Below the pieces are notes generated by a model. It saw only the letters and a program-made list of their open reading frames with translations, made no database searches and had not been told where the DNA came from. 64,000 bases of DNA, from the NCBI GenBank assembly GCA_025174535.1, contig JALBUN010000049.1, positions 1,302,001 through 1,366,000 of the forward strand, written 5' to 3'. Position 1 is the first letter of the stretch; the number at the start of each line of letters is the position of its first letter. The DNA comes from Cantharellus purpuraceus. Lineage: Eukaryota > Basidiomycota > Agaricomycetes > Cantharellales > Hydnaceae. Positions 10,161 to 22,006 of the stretch are shown piece after piece. The position numbers were made by a program, and so were the translations under genes.

Positions 10161-10563
10161 TCACAGTGCGTAGATGAAACCAGGGAACCAGAAAAGGAAC
10201 CATAGGATGAGGGTGATGATTGTCTCTGCACAGCAAGTCGTCAGCATGCCGCGGCATGTAAATGCTAAATAATGCAAACATGCCTCGCTCACAGCCGTTT
10301 TTTACTTGAGGGGCAATGTATTAATGTTGACAAACAATTGTCACTATGAGCATTGGACTTACACCAAAAGATGGCTAATGGCGGACAAAAGCTGAGAAAC
10401 ATACATTTCGGATGATGGTCACAATAATGGAGTACCAGAGAACTCACAAGCACACAATATACATCAACAGATCATCGTTGGAAATGTTTTTTGGTGGACC
10501 AACAGTCGACTGGTTGTTTTGGGTAGCGTATTGCTGTTGTTGTTGAGGCGCTTCCTGCGACAT
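10161..10563 (-). CDS. PMP3: Pmp3/UPF0057-family small membrane protein, 76 aa, 4 exons
   Basis: Spliced gene: 10563-10448, 10391-10363, 10304-10284, 10225-10161 (231 nt in frame, stop TGA). The product starts with a Gln-rich head (MSQEAPQQQQQYATQNNQST), then NDDLLMYIVC and CPPLAIF, a KNGCER loop, and a second hydrophobic segment TIITLILWFLFWFPGFIYAL. This two-helix layout and the NGC..PG spacing match the Pmp3 / stress-induced hydrophobic peptide family, which sits in the plasma membrane and affects membrane potential and salt tolerance in yeast. The third intron (10283-10226) begins GCATGT and ends CAG, so it is best read as GC-AG; this choice restores gap-free alignment to the family. The second intron donor may be shifted by 2 nt. 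A probable intron also lies in the 5' leader (10697-10622, GTAAGC..TTTCAG). Confidence 0.8.
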
Positions 10564-10699
10564 GGTAATGAATGGATAGAGTGGATGGTTGTGAGATCGA
10601 AGAGTCGGGTGAGACAAGTAGCTGAAAGAAAGTAGGGTGTAGTAGGGTGTAGTAGACTGTGCAACAGATTGATGAAGGAAAGCAAGCGAGAGCTTACCT

Positions 10700-11464
10700 T
10701 AAATATGTTTGAAGAGGGGCCTATTTGAGACGAAATCAGGAACTGTCTGATCCTGTGATAGATAGAATGGAGAATGCCTGCCTATCTACCGAGTCGGCTA
10801 TGGTGTCGAAGTCGGCAGGCAAGGCGAAATTTGACCCCGATTCAAGAGTTAACGGTGAGAAATGGCTTACCTCTCATAAAGGATGTTGAAACAGTTGCCT
10901 CTGAGCTGTAGAAAGATGCACGTCTGATTACAAAAGCATGACTGACTGGTTCCCACTTACAGAGTGGGACAGAAAATGTGATGCGCTCTGACAAGATTTA
11001 CACAAATTCTCACTTCTGGCTGTGTTTTGTGTTGCCATCACGATAGTGCCAAAAACTCGAAGTACTTCAGGGGGGCCATTAGTACATTTTGGGATATGAG
11101 GCACCGTGTGATCGAGGGGACCTTCGAATGATACAGCAATGCAGCTGTTCGACCGCATACTATCCAAACTGACACTTTGACGGGCCAAGCAGATTGACGC
11201 GGAAGATTTCCCTTGGCAGATTTACATAGTGAGCGGCTGATTATTGTGATTCTTCAGATCGTACATTACTAACATCTTTAAAAGATAGCGGCTCTTCCAA
11301 GGGTACGTGTATGTCACCATACGACGTAGTGTGCGAATCCAGCTGTAATTGCGTCGGAGACTCAAACCGCGTCCTGACGCGTCTCAGAATCGTGTCTTGA
11401 TACATCCATCTTTTTTGAACAACTCTCACCTGTGCAAGTTATACAAGTTGTCGGAAAACGACGG
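10700..11464. other. Intergenic between divergent Pmp3-like and SNM1-like genes
   Basis: Shared upstream region of two divergently transcribed genes. A splice-donor-like GTAAGC on the minus strand near 10870 may belong to a further leader exon of the Pmp3-like gene. No supported coding region. Confidence 0.4.
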
Positions 11465-14400
11465 ATGCCTCCTGGGACACCCCACCATTCTTTCCTTCTG
11501 CCTTACCGGATTCGCGTTGATGACTTCGCGTCGCCAAGGGATGTCAAAGAGCATTTTGATCCACCCGCCCTGTATCTTTTATCGCATACGCACTCAGACC
11601 ACATCACTGGCCTTAGTGCGAAATCTTTTGCAGCGCGTGTTGTCTGCTCAGCTGACGCGAAGCATATGCTCCTGAACTATGAGTCTGCTGGTGACAGGAT
11701 TGCGTTTGACATGGGCGACGCGACAGAAAAAAGAAGACCTTATTCCCACCTCAAGATCGATCACAAAACCTCTGTCAACAGCAAGCACAAGATGTTTGGC
11801 AGGGATTTACTGGTGACCACTTATTCATCTTCCCTCATGAGCTTCCTTGGTAATTGAGACATCAGCGAGCGTTGCCTCTTAACAGCCCTACCACGCTTGA
11901 GTTGTCTGACGATGTGACTGTGACATTGACACTCGTCGATGCAAATCACTGTCCGGGCGCTGTCATGTACGTGTCTAGCACTATATATAGTAGGAGACCT
12001 AAAGATCGTTGTATGGAAGGTTTCTGGTCGAAGGACCACTGGGAAACTTTCTACATACTGGTGACTTCCGCGCTGATCACCATTTTCTCGAATCGCTTGC
12101 ACGAAATCCTTGGCTGCAACGATACATCCTGCCTCCAATCACTTTTCATGATCTCGCTGACGAAAGTGGGGAAACACCACTTCGGACCTTGGATGCAATT
12201 CATCTTGACACTGCCTCTTTGTTATCCCATCATGCACTTCCCAGCAAGGTTTGTCATTCATCATGTGATCACACCTTGTAGAGACAATCGTATCATCACT
12301 CATTTGAGTTGCGCCACAGGAGGATGCCTGTGTGGGACTGGTAAAGCTCATAGCACTTTTTCCACCCTTGACCCGTTTCTTCATCAATTCCTGGACATGG
12401 GGATATGAAGATATTCTCAAGGCTCTTGGTCGTGCATTTAATAGCAAGGTGCAGTTGTGGCTTCTACTAGATAGAGTTGCATTAAACTCATGGCCTACTC
12501 GAAAGATTCACGTTGATAGGTACAAGTTTGGCATTTACAGCGGCATTTCGGATCCATCCCTCAGGTCTCTTCTCACTCTTGATGCTGATGCAACGCGTTT
12601 TCATGCTTGCGAGCGAATGAATCGGTGCGAACAAGTTACACACGGGATTGCACAAGTAGTCTACGTCAATCCTATGACTCTCAGTAAGGCCAAATGGGAC
12701 AAGTATTTCCAAGAGACACAGGCGAGTCTCCAGCGAGGCGAGCATGTATCCAGCTTGGTATTTCGCTTTATATACACAGCTCTTCATCCACCCGCTGAAA
12801 GATGTTCACCGTTAACATATAGCTCTGCCCACTGTCACGCCACTCCAGTCTTCCTGAGTTGCAAGCTTTCGTGAAACTCTTCAAGCCGAAACTTGTCGTC
12901 CCGAATTCTCTCAATCCTGATTGGACAAATCTTGACTGGGCGTGTATGCCTCGCATGTTTGGTGACTGTTTGGCTGACGGAGGCGAAGCCTCAATGCATG
13001 TCAATATGCGCGGTGCAAACCTCGACATTGATTACCTAGACTACGTTGCTCCTGGAGATGATGTTGGTTTAACTAAAATAAATGCGGAGATGGACAACCT
13101 AGTTGGAGATGGTGCAGAAACCCTGGCAAAGCAGTGGATCGATGGGGTAAGCGGAGATCCAGTCCATGGAGCTGCATTAGGGGAGCTGCGATTGGTGACT
13201 CAAATGGGGGAATTTTTGGGACCCCGTGGCAAACAGCTTTTGACGAAGCAACGCACCGCAATCGCTTGGCGAAGACAGAAAGGCTCTAAAGACGAAGACT
13301 CACAAAGAGACGACGAGGCGGAGGCGAGGGGTAAAGCACCTAATTTATTCTTCGCCTCGAGCTTACCAACAACTACTTCAACCCCTTCGTCCATCGACGG
13401 CATTAGGAATGCCTCGGCGACCCCATCCTCACATCCGTTATCATTTCATTTCACGGTCCATCAAGTGACTGCTAAGCGGTGTGCCACCTCGCAAGCTGAC
13501 TCCCCTCATTCAGTAAAGCATTTTTCGCCATTTCTGTTATCCGTGAATTCTTCAGCCCGTTCAAAACTCTCGCGGATGTCAATTGCCTCTCTTTCTCCTC
13601 CAGCTTTCGATTCTTCTCGTTCCTCAGACGAACGGGCTTATCACTCGCTCTTCGATGCTCTTCAATTCAACAAGCAATCGTCAACATTGCCATACAACTT
13701 ACCTTTTGGGTTGGGACAAGGGGAATCACAGTCTCACACACCCGCTTTTGCTTCACCTCTTACAAATCGCGTCCTGTGCCTTCCCTGCTCGACAGCTTTA
13801 ACATCGAAACAGAAGACTCTGTGGCGATTGCCGGCCATGCCTCTGGTATCATCTTCTGTCACGCCATCACCACCTCCACCTTTCTTCCACACACCTGCAC
13901 AGGTTCTCAACAGTCAAGCATCGTCATTTCCCTCCCCACGTTCATATGTAATGCCTCTGTCAGGCCGAAGGGACCAACTGAACCATGTAGTGGAACACCC
14001 ACCAATGCTAGATCTCAAGAAGATTCCAAAGCGTGGCGCATCCTCGGCAGGATTTGCTCCTCCTTCGGCCAAGCGAAGAATTACACAGCCTAACTCGCAT
14101 ACCCCTGTGCCTTCCCCAACTACTGTAACACAGAACATTGTCTCCAGCTGCACATCCAAAGAGCAAAATTCCCATATAGGACAGAAACCTCAATCCACAT
14201 CTCGTTCAGCCCACGTATCTTCCTGCTTAAGAACACTTAGCTCTAACCTCCGAGTCATGTCCTCCAGCCATCCTATTCTCACAGTGTCACCCTCACCAGC
14301 GCCACGGTCATCACTCAGGCTGACAGCGGAAAAGGCGCGACGTTCGAACGCAAAGGTGACACAGGTCCAAATTAGGCGACGGCTAATGCGTGCTTTACCC

Positions 14401-14760
14401 CCGGAGAACATTTCATCAACAGTGAAAACAAAGGTGGAAAGGCTGGAGCTGGAGCTGGCAGCACTTCGTGCACGCAAGAAAGCGAACTTCATTGTTAGCA
14501 AGCAGAGTATCTATGGAGATGGTGAGGCTCCGCCTGATTCGCCGCAGCGCTCGCCATCTTGTCAGCATGATTTCCCTGACCATCAAGACACTGTTGGTGG
14601 CATTCTGCGAGGACGGACGGTAGTATTTGAAGGGTCCACGATGGATTGGGAAAAGAGTAGGGAGTATCAGGAAGGGTTCAGGGCCCAAAGGAAGCAAGGA
14701 ATCCGATATCCACCGCTACCTCGCCTCGAGAAATCGTTTGCAGAAAGTCAGTCACCCTGA
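11465..14760 (+). CDS. SNM1/Artemis-family beta-CASP nuclease, 998 aa, 6 exons
   Basis: Exons 11465-11812, 11866-11966, 12020-12248, 12320-12448, 12506-12757, 12823-14760 join to 2997 nt in frame. The metallo-beta-lactamase core has the HxHxDH signature in LSHTHSDHITGL, then LVDANHCPGAVM, and the TGDFRAD motif. The beta-CASP part follows (FFINSWTWGYEDILKALGRA, then IHVDRYKFGIYSGISDPSLR and FHACERMNRC). This is the arrangement of Pso2/Snm1 and Artemis, 5' exonucleases or hairpin-opening endonucleases in interstrand crosslink repair and end joining. From about residue 420 on the chain is low-complexity, Ser/Pro-rich and probably disordered, with a short basic helix near the end (LELELAALRARKKANF). 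The long tail is typical of Artemis-like proteins in spirit, not in sequence. Whether it is the Pso2 or the Artemis orthologue cannot be decided here. Confidence 0.9.
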
Positions 14761-15704
14761 AGAGACAGGTGTTTCGCAAACTTTCAGGCGTATGTGTCCT
14801 GGCTTATTTCTAACGTCATGATATGATTGTAATCTAGATGGAATTGCTTGTGGAACATGTGCAAACATTGTAACAACCTAGAAGTGTAAACCGACACATC
14901 GTATTATGGCTATCAGAAGGCGTCTTGATGACTTCACAGGAAAGTGAGTATCCCATGAAAGGAGGGTCAAGGCTCGCAGGAGACCGCGAGCCAAGGGGCG
15001 GACTCGGCAAATCGTCCGTATCACCAGCAGGTGGGTATCCGAACTGGTATCCGTCATTAATAAACATTAACTGATTAAATTTAATCTATTAGGCACAGCA
15101 ATATTATCTCATTAGCCATGCTTCTTCTCTTCGTTTGAACAACACACTCACTGCTACGTCTGGTTATAGATATGCACCAACATTGAGGCTCTCAACCGTG
15201 TAAGCGCATAGTCTAGTCGCCATGATATGGGAATTGACACGGTTGAGATGGCCGTGCAATGGGCCCACGGAAGACTGACCAGTAGATATGATGGTGGGAA
15301 CTTGATCACAGTCAACCACTTTATCCATCAAGTATATGATGCCTTCATGTGGCTGTTGACAAGTGGTCCTAGACAATGCTAGCTTTCTAAAAAGTGTGAG
15401 CCAGTCGATGAAAGCTTAAAGGCTAATCAACGTCAACCTTCAAGAAAAGCCCTGAATATTCGGCGTGCAATATCAGGAAATCAGATGCCCTGACTAGCGT
15501 TAGGCTAAAGAGGGCTAGCCTGGCAGACGTCGGAGTTTGGACACGCGACAAGCATCGCAGCGAAGTTCGTTCCGTCCAACATCCCGTGTCCTTCCCTCGG
15601 CCCTCTTTTGCCCTTGCCTCTCATCGACTGCTAGCAGTGCACTTGTCCGTATCGCGTTCGAACGAACAGCACATCATATCGTTCTTTTTTTTCACGACGT
15701 GATA
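14761..15704. other. Intergenic, no gene seen
   Basis: 3' side of the nuclease gene and promoter side of the Kre9/Knh1-like gene. Short frames only. The last 170 nt before the next ATG contain pyrimidine tracts typical of basidiomycete leaders. Confidence 0.45.
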
Positions 15705-16632
15705 ATGTTCGGGAGCACGATCCTTGCTGGCTTTGTTGCACTGCTGTGCTCGAGTTTCAACACTGTCGAGGCTCGCATCGTGCAGAGGGATGTTGTCTCT
15801 CCTCCAATCACCTACCCTACAGCCGGTACGGTTTGGAATGTGAATGATAGGCACAATGTCACATGGTCAGCAGACAATCATGCTTCATGAAGCTGTTCAG
15901 ACGCTGAGGCCTGGCCGTGTTATATCAATGTAGGGACACGTCTGTCGTTCCTTCTGGCACCACCAGCAATGGGATGATAGTTTTGGGATTCTTGGACCCC
16001 GCTGATGGCACCAATGAACATTTGGACCTCAGTGAGTAGTCCATTCGCGACGTGACCCTGTGAATCTAACATTATCACTTATGATAGACCACCCACTCGC
16101 GACGGGATTTCCCATCACAGCCGGCCGCGCAGAGATCACTGTACCGACTGTCACGACTCGCGATAGTTATATCCTTGTTCTCTTTGGCGATAGTGGCAAC
16201 GCTTCCGGGAAGTTCACGATTAGGAACATCAGCATCAGCTCGCCGCCATCTTCCACCGCCATGGTGTCTTCCGTCTCCACGGCGGCTTCTATACTCACCC
16301 CATCGTCCGCTCCGCCGGCTACCGCTGCCGGGGGTACTTCCTCTGGACAAGACGTAAGCACGTTGTCGGAGGCTGCTTCTTCCCTGCAAAGTGGAGTAAG
16401 TTCAGGAGCGACCACGGACACATCCGCGGCAGCGAAATCGTCTGCCACCGCTCCTGCTTCGTCTGTTCTCAGTGCTGCAGCCTCTTCGAGCGCCGCGACG
16501 AGCACAGGGCAGGCAGCCGCTGCATCGGCTACCACCTCTAATGCCGGCCCCCGAACTGCATCTCATGGCCCAGCTGCCACGTGGATATCGACCATATGCT
16601 CACTTGCCATCATCCTCGGCTTCACTCTATGA
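15705..16632 (+). CDS. Secreted Kre9/Knh1-like, Ser/Thr-rich GPI-anchored protein, 267 aa
   Basis: Three exons 15705-15865, 15934-16031, 16088-16632 give 804 nt in frame. Signal peptide at residues 1-23 (MFGSTILAGFVALLCSSFNT). The folded N-terminal domain reads ITYPTAGTVWNVNDRHNVTW, DTSVVPSGT, MIVLGFLDP..NEHLDL, NHPLATGF and VLFGDSGNASGKFTI, the pattern of the fungal Ser-Thr-rich GPI-anchored membrane family related to Kre9/Knh1. A long Ser/Ala/Thr stalk and a hydrophobic C-terminus (ISTICSLAIILGFTL) fit GPI attachment. The family is linked to beta-glucan assembly or cell wall surfaces; direct function is unknown. A second, stalk-less member lies at 35797-36493. Confidence 0.88.
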
Positions 16633-19086
16633 TGTGTGTAAACAATGGACATCGTCATGTTACAGTAAGTTCATTCGCGAGGACTATGGACTATGGACAT
16701 TTGCCTGTATATTTTGGAGTGATTGATTCACCCCAATACCCACATCTTTCTTTCCATGACACATTGCTTCAAGCCATATTTCGACATGTATTTTCCATGT
16801 TGTTTTGTATACCTACTGCACTTTCCATCGAGTTATGGTACCACGTGACCCATGGTTTGTGCTCCTGCTCTCTTACGTCGGTCATCCGAGGAGGACAGGT
16901 CTAGATCGCCCATCACCAGAACGCGAAACACCACGTGACATTTGGGTAGTGATTACGTGATGTCCTCATTCCCTTTGTCTAACCTGCGCTGTCACCATCT
17001 TCTGGCTCCATCCTCTCTTAGCTTTGCCGAGCTAAGTTTGGCATTCAGTTTGTTGAGTTGATGTTCCGCCATGCGACATAATTACTATTGCCGTAATGCA
17101 GGCATGGACAATCGATGTGGAGACCGAGATACGCCACAAACTGAATACTATTGTGGTCTTCATTTTGAAACCGGGCCTAGTTCAAGTTGCCTCACAGCAC
17201 TTTTTGATGTTTGCACAACTTCTGACTTTCAAGCTTTAAGACATCGGTGCAACACTACTTCATTGGACTCATATTCACTCTACAGTTTTTGTCCTGTGAG
17301 TTAGGACGTCATTACGGCAAAATTCACCGAACAGCTCCACCATCTAACGCTCGCATCAGATTTCCAGGCCTGTTCCCAAAAGGCACTCGGCACAACCGTT
17401 TGACCCTGCTCCGTGCAAGTCGCTTGCATATGCCCGGGACAATATTGCGTCGACGGGCACCACGCTTATTGGTGAAAATGGTATCAGTGTGCTGTGGGAA
17501 CTTGTGTTGCTACGAGCCCGAGCTGATCAAAGACGCGTCTGGGTCCTTTTTTTCGGGTGCAACGCTCACGGAATGTTGCCAGCATACGGCGGCTTTTCCT
17601 GCGTGGCTTGTGGACGCTGTGGATTTCTCCAGTCAGGAGAAAGGCGATGTAAACTCACAATTTTACATGTTACTGCGTTGTTATATGAGATTAAGATGTT
17701 GACTGTTGTCTGCAGCATTCGAAGTTGGCACCTGGTGATATCCGGTGCAAGAATTACTATGCTACGAAGGCAAAAGATACAAGTAGTCTAGCTCTATCCG
17801 CTTTATAATTTAGTGTCTCGAGACCTACGCATGCGCCATTGTCGGGTAGCTTTGATTGATTAGTACTGTCACTTCGATTGACCCTTGGTTACTGGACTGA
17901 CATTACTCTACAAAAAGTTTCAAAATGACAGGCCACACAGAACAACTGAATCTGTACTCATGTCCTCCATTCACCTCTCTGCCCCACTTGCGCATTCTAT
18001 ACAAACGCACGTCATTGAGATTCAGTCATCCCCTATTAGTAGTGAGCGTATAATAACTCATTTCGGTGTCTTTAATTGGAGGGAAGAACCCATCCGGGAT
18101 ATTTGCTACAGTGTGACACATGAGTCGGATGATATCGGAGATTCCTATCCCTTCAACAGCTAGCCTGTACAGTACTGCCACAGAACATTGCATTTTGCAA
18201 AGAGACAGAGATTCTGTGCGTCTAGCTCCCGCTGTTCTAATTTCTGCCTCTTTGAAATACTCACGCGGATTAGCGCTATCCGGGACCAATCAATCAGCAG
18301 GGGATTGCTTTGGCCGGTACGGCAGTTGTATCCTTGCCCAATGGTCAACTGACCATTGAATCCTATCCGTATCGGAGCAATCTTTTATTTAAGTGATGAT
18401 TGGTTTCTCCATCTGTGACCTTCCCTGAAACGGCCAACCTCATTATTCCGTATGCAGCGGCATCGGCACTAATTTGTGCAGCGGGGCCCAGAGAAAGGCT
18501 GGGCTTAGCATCAGCTGCACCGGGGTACATCCCCGCTGCATCTCACTTGTTTTGTTACACAGTGGTGCACTGGTGTCTGTGAAGTCACGCTCTCACCCTT
18601 AATGTATGCATCAGGTTCCGAGATATACATCTGACGCTGATTGGCCGCTTGCGAAAGTGCGCAGAGCCGAGTGGAGGGTCTTTAGGAGCCGTTCCTGAGA
18701 GGCATGCCTCTGTTGGTCATGTCACGCGCTCACTCTAATTATGAAAGTATATACCCTACCATGACTGATATTCCTACTACCACAAGGTGATCTAGGCTTC
18801 TATGCTACGCTGGTTCTGCATATGGTCCCTGAGTTATGTAATTATCTGACTCCTACTATAATTTCATCGATCCCGTTCAAAACACTTAAAACAACATGCC
18901 AATCAGGCTCTTAAATACTCCGAAATACAACTCCGCATGATCCGAGCTGTCAGCTCACTACCAACTAATCACATTTCTCGCACGACTGTCGATTCAGATC
19001 CAGTGCTGCACGTGATCTGCGCCTCTATTCTATAAAGCCTAAGCGCTCGCTAGGTATGCTGTTCTCCCAGGTTGACTGTTGATTCC
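16633..19086. other. 2.4 kb without a supported gene
   Basis: Overlapping frames at 17071-17304, 17247-17702 and 17489-17791 on the plus strand are Cys-rich in places (VCCGNLCCYEPE) but lack a consistent splice model or recognisable domain; they may be a decayed gene. A GC-rich multi-hairpin segment sits at 18477-18540. Nothing else is supported. Confidence 0.4.
18477..18540. other. Possible structured RNA or terminator-like hairpin
   Basis: TGCAGCGGGG at 18477-18486 pairs perfectly with CCCCGCTGCA at 18531-18540, and an inner hairpin CCCAG/CTGGG lies at 18487-18503. The 64-nt segment could fold as a branched stem. No coding frame covers it convincingly. Type and expression are unknown. Confidence 0.3.
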
Positions 19087-21341
19087 ATGGCGCCTTATTT
19101 TCTGTACGTTTCTTCCCCTAGATTTCATATGTGCCATTGATTCTTTCCTAGCCGCAACCTTCTCCCAGCGAAGGAGTCGACAGAGGGCCAAAAGCCCCTC
19201 TTCCGCGCCCTCCTGGACATCAACTTGATGCAATGGTCTCTGGTCTTTTCAGGATGGCTGGCGTGGACCTGTGACGCCATGGACTTCTTCACAGTCTCCC
19301 TATCCATTCCAATCCTCTCCAAGCCTCCCCCTCTCGGATTTGGACGTGATACTGCCACATTGGTGAGTCAGTTTCCATAGGACCCCTATATCATTGCACT
19401 CACGTGTCTTCAGACCAATGCAATCACGTTGACTTTGCTATTCCGGTCATTCGGTGCTGTGAGACCAACTCTTGCTGAAGGCTACGTTATTGGGATGCTT
19501 AACTGCCTCGTAGATAATTTTCGGATTTATATCTGATCGGTATGGTCGTAAATGGCCCCTAGTCTGCAACTTGTTGCTCTGCTGCATCCTTCAGATTGGG
19601 GCTTCTTTCTGCAACACATATCACCAGTTTCTTGGCGTACGATCATTATTTGGCATTGCTATGGGGGGCATCTGGGGCTTGGCAGTTGCGACTGCACTTG
19701 AAAATGTACCAGTCGAAGCACGAGGTTTCATTTCGGGTGTCTTGCAGGAAGGATATGCAGTTGGGTATCTGCTCGCAGGTGCATCATTTGCCGGATGTAT
19801 GCGCAGTTCGATGCTCACGAATAACAGCCGTGGTCAACCTCACGGTTGTCCCACACTCAACCCACTCATGGCGAACGCTTTTCTGGGTTGCTGCTGGCAT
19901 TACTTTCTTCGCGGCTTGCTTAAGAGCAGTCTTACCTGAAAGTCAGGTCTTCCTACGCGCCAAGGAAGACAGGCAACGCAAAGGCAAAGCTGTCAGCGCC
20001 TCAAACAAAACAAGGGTGTTCCTTCATGAGACAAAGGTCATGCTCAAAGATCACTGGTTGCTTTGCATTTATGCCATCTTGTTGATGACCGGTATGCTCC
20101 CACCCAAACAATCAGTTCGTGTCATGAATCACTTGCACAGGTTTCAATTTTCTGTCACATGGATCACAGGATCTATACCCAACCTATATCCAGGAGGACA
20201 AGAGGCTTTCCTCGTCATTGGCCACCAAGGCAACGATCATTGGTAACTGTGTATGTAAATTCATTGCATTGACGTCTTTGGCGTCTTCATTATTCAGACG
20301 AAGGTTAACCTTGCTGACTCTCGTAGGGAGCTGTCTTGTAAGTCTTCTTCTTGGATCTGTGCAATTACATCACTCAAAGTTTACTGCACAGTGGAGGCGC
20401 TTTAGCAGGATGGATTTCACAATCTGCTGGACGACGGCTTACCATCATGCAAGTCTAGATGTGTCTCGTTTCGTATTTACTCACAGTACGCTTTCAGAAT
20501 TTTCTGCTGCATCGTCGGAGGTGAGTGAATTGGAGCTCGTAGTTGCTCATATCTGTGTCCTTGTTGGGCTCTGTCTCACCACTCCCCCTTTGTGTCATTC
20601 GTGTAGCCTTCATTCCCCTGTGGATTTTACCATCAAGTTTCTCAGGCTTAGCTGCCGGTGCCTTCTGTATCCAAATTGGGGTTCAGGGCGCTTGGGGTGT
20701 CGTGAGTTTTGATTCGTCACACCACTAAAGAAGCTACTTATGATTATCACAGATTCCCATCTTCCTCAATGAGCTTTCACCCCCTGCTTTCCGTGCCACA
20801 TTCCCTGGTGTGGCTTACCAGATCGGAAATGTGCGTGATCAATCCAGAATTCACGGTTTGCCCCTCACTGGCGAATTCACTTACGACAGATGGTCTCCGC
20901 GTCCTCTGCTCGAATTGAGGCTGGTTAGATAGTTTTTTGCCTTTTAATATGTCACTCGCTGATTTTGTGCAGTTGGTGGTCGGAACCTTCGTACTACAGT
21001 TCGCGGCAAGGACGTCCCAGATTATGCAAAGGTAGATTCTTAAATGCACTAATGTCTGGACTGTAACGATGAAACTGTTCAGGTGCAAGGTATTTTGATT
21101 GGAGTGGTCGCAGCGTTTATCGTCATCGTCGTCTTCATAGGACCTGAGTAAGTTTTGGCATGGCTAGTGGAAAGACACTTGTACTTATATCACGTGTAGG
21201 AACCATAGTTCTCACTTTGAACAGCATCGTGTTGCCTTCGAAGAGGGTGCAGGCCGTGACGATGCCGTTATCAATGAAGACGTACGTTCGCCGGCGGACT
21301 CTATCCATACCGATGAGAAGAAGGACATGGAAAAGGTTTAA
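19087..21341 (+). CDS. MFS carboxylic acid transporter (Jen1-like), 15 exons
   Basis: First exon 19087-19103 (MAPYF..) joins 19152 onward to read LLPAKESTEGQKPLFRALLD. The product then shows MFS helices and signatures: FGFISDRYGRKWPLV (the helix 2-3 loop motif), GIAMGGIWGLAVATALENVP, EARGFISGVLQEGYAVGYLL, the HSWRTLFWVAAGI and HETKVMLKDHWLLCIYAI segments, GGALAGWISQSAGRRLT, and PPAFRATFPGVAYQ. These match Jen1-type lactate/pyruvate proton symporters of the plasma membrane. Fourteen introns of about 50 nt are needed; the eighth (20449-20497) begins GCAAGT and is the only choice that keeps frame, so it is a GC-AG intron. The acidic C-terminal tail ends EKKDMEKV before TAA at 21339-21341. Expected regulation is carbon-source dependent, from family knowledge only. 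Confidence 0.9.
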
Positions 21342-21740
21342 TCACTCTCACGGTTCAGTACTTGCAACTCGATGATAAAGCAATTGTCTGCAATGCTTTT
21401 TAATTATACATCTATGCATCACGGTCTAACTCGTGTGAAGTGACACTTAGGAACACTCATTGCACGTCCGTCTAGCCTGCTTGGTTGGCCAAGAGAACTT
21501 AGTTTGCTCGCTGTCGGAACCGATATAAATCTGGGAAAACGTAAATTGAAGCCGGGATAATACTACAAGCTATAGGATATTAAACAAAGTGCTCCTGATC
21601 GCCTGGATCTCTCCTGAAATAATAAATTTTGGGATACAATCAGAGAAATTAAAACGAATGCGAATCAAACACAAATGCAATCTCCTGCTCTAGGTAGCAT
21701 TGACTCAAACACCCTTCTCCATTGATATATCGCACACTCC
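21342..21740. other. Convergent intergenic region
   Basis: Lies between the 3' ends of the transporter (plus) and the small zinc-finger gene (minus). AT-rich; no gene seen. Confidence 0.5.
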
Positions 21741-22006
21741 CTACAAACGCCCAGGCAGCTCTTCGCTGTACCTTAGCCACCATTGGCGACGAGGTTCGCA
21801 ACGGTCTTTATGTAGCTTTAAAGCAAGCTTATCGAAGAAGTGTGCATGGCAATACTGGCACTGGATGGCAGGCTTTGTGATGCTAGAGTGAGAGATTAGC
21901 AATTGCAAGGGGGGTCTATTTAGATCAAAGTGACTCACTTAGCCTTTCGTCCCTGAGTGTGAGTGGCGACCTTAGTGGTGAAGAATTTACGTGGCACGGT
22001 GTACAT
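21741..22006 (-). CDS. Small CxxC..HxxxC zinc-finger-like protein, 69 aa
   Basis: Two exons, 22006-21939 and 21882-21741, 210 nt in frame, joined by a GTGAGT..CTAG intron. ATG at 22006 gives a basic head (MYTVPRKFFTTKVATHTQGR), then PAIQCQYCHAHFFDKLALKL followed by HKDRC, a C2HC finger with CxxC and HxxxC spacing, and a Trp/Arg-rich tail ending ELPGRL. I recognise no named family. Size and basic charge suggest a nucleic-acid or zinc-binding accessory protein, but that is inference. Upstream open sequence to 22120 lacks an ATG. Confidence 0.6.

Noticed and set aside
17071..17791. Cys-rich secreted protein or FAD-linked oxidase remnant
   Set aside because: Needed frameshifts and stop read-through in every model tried; no motif strong enough.
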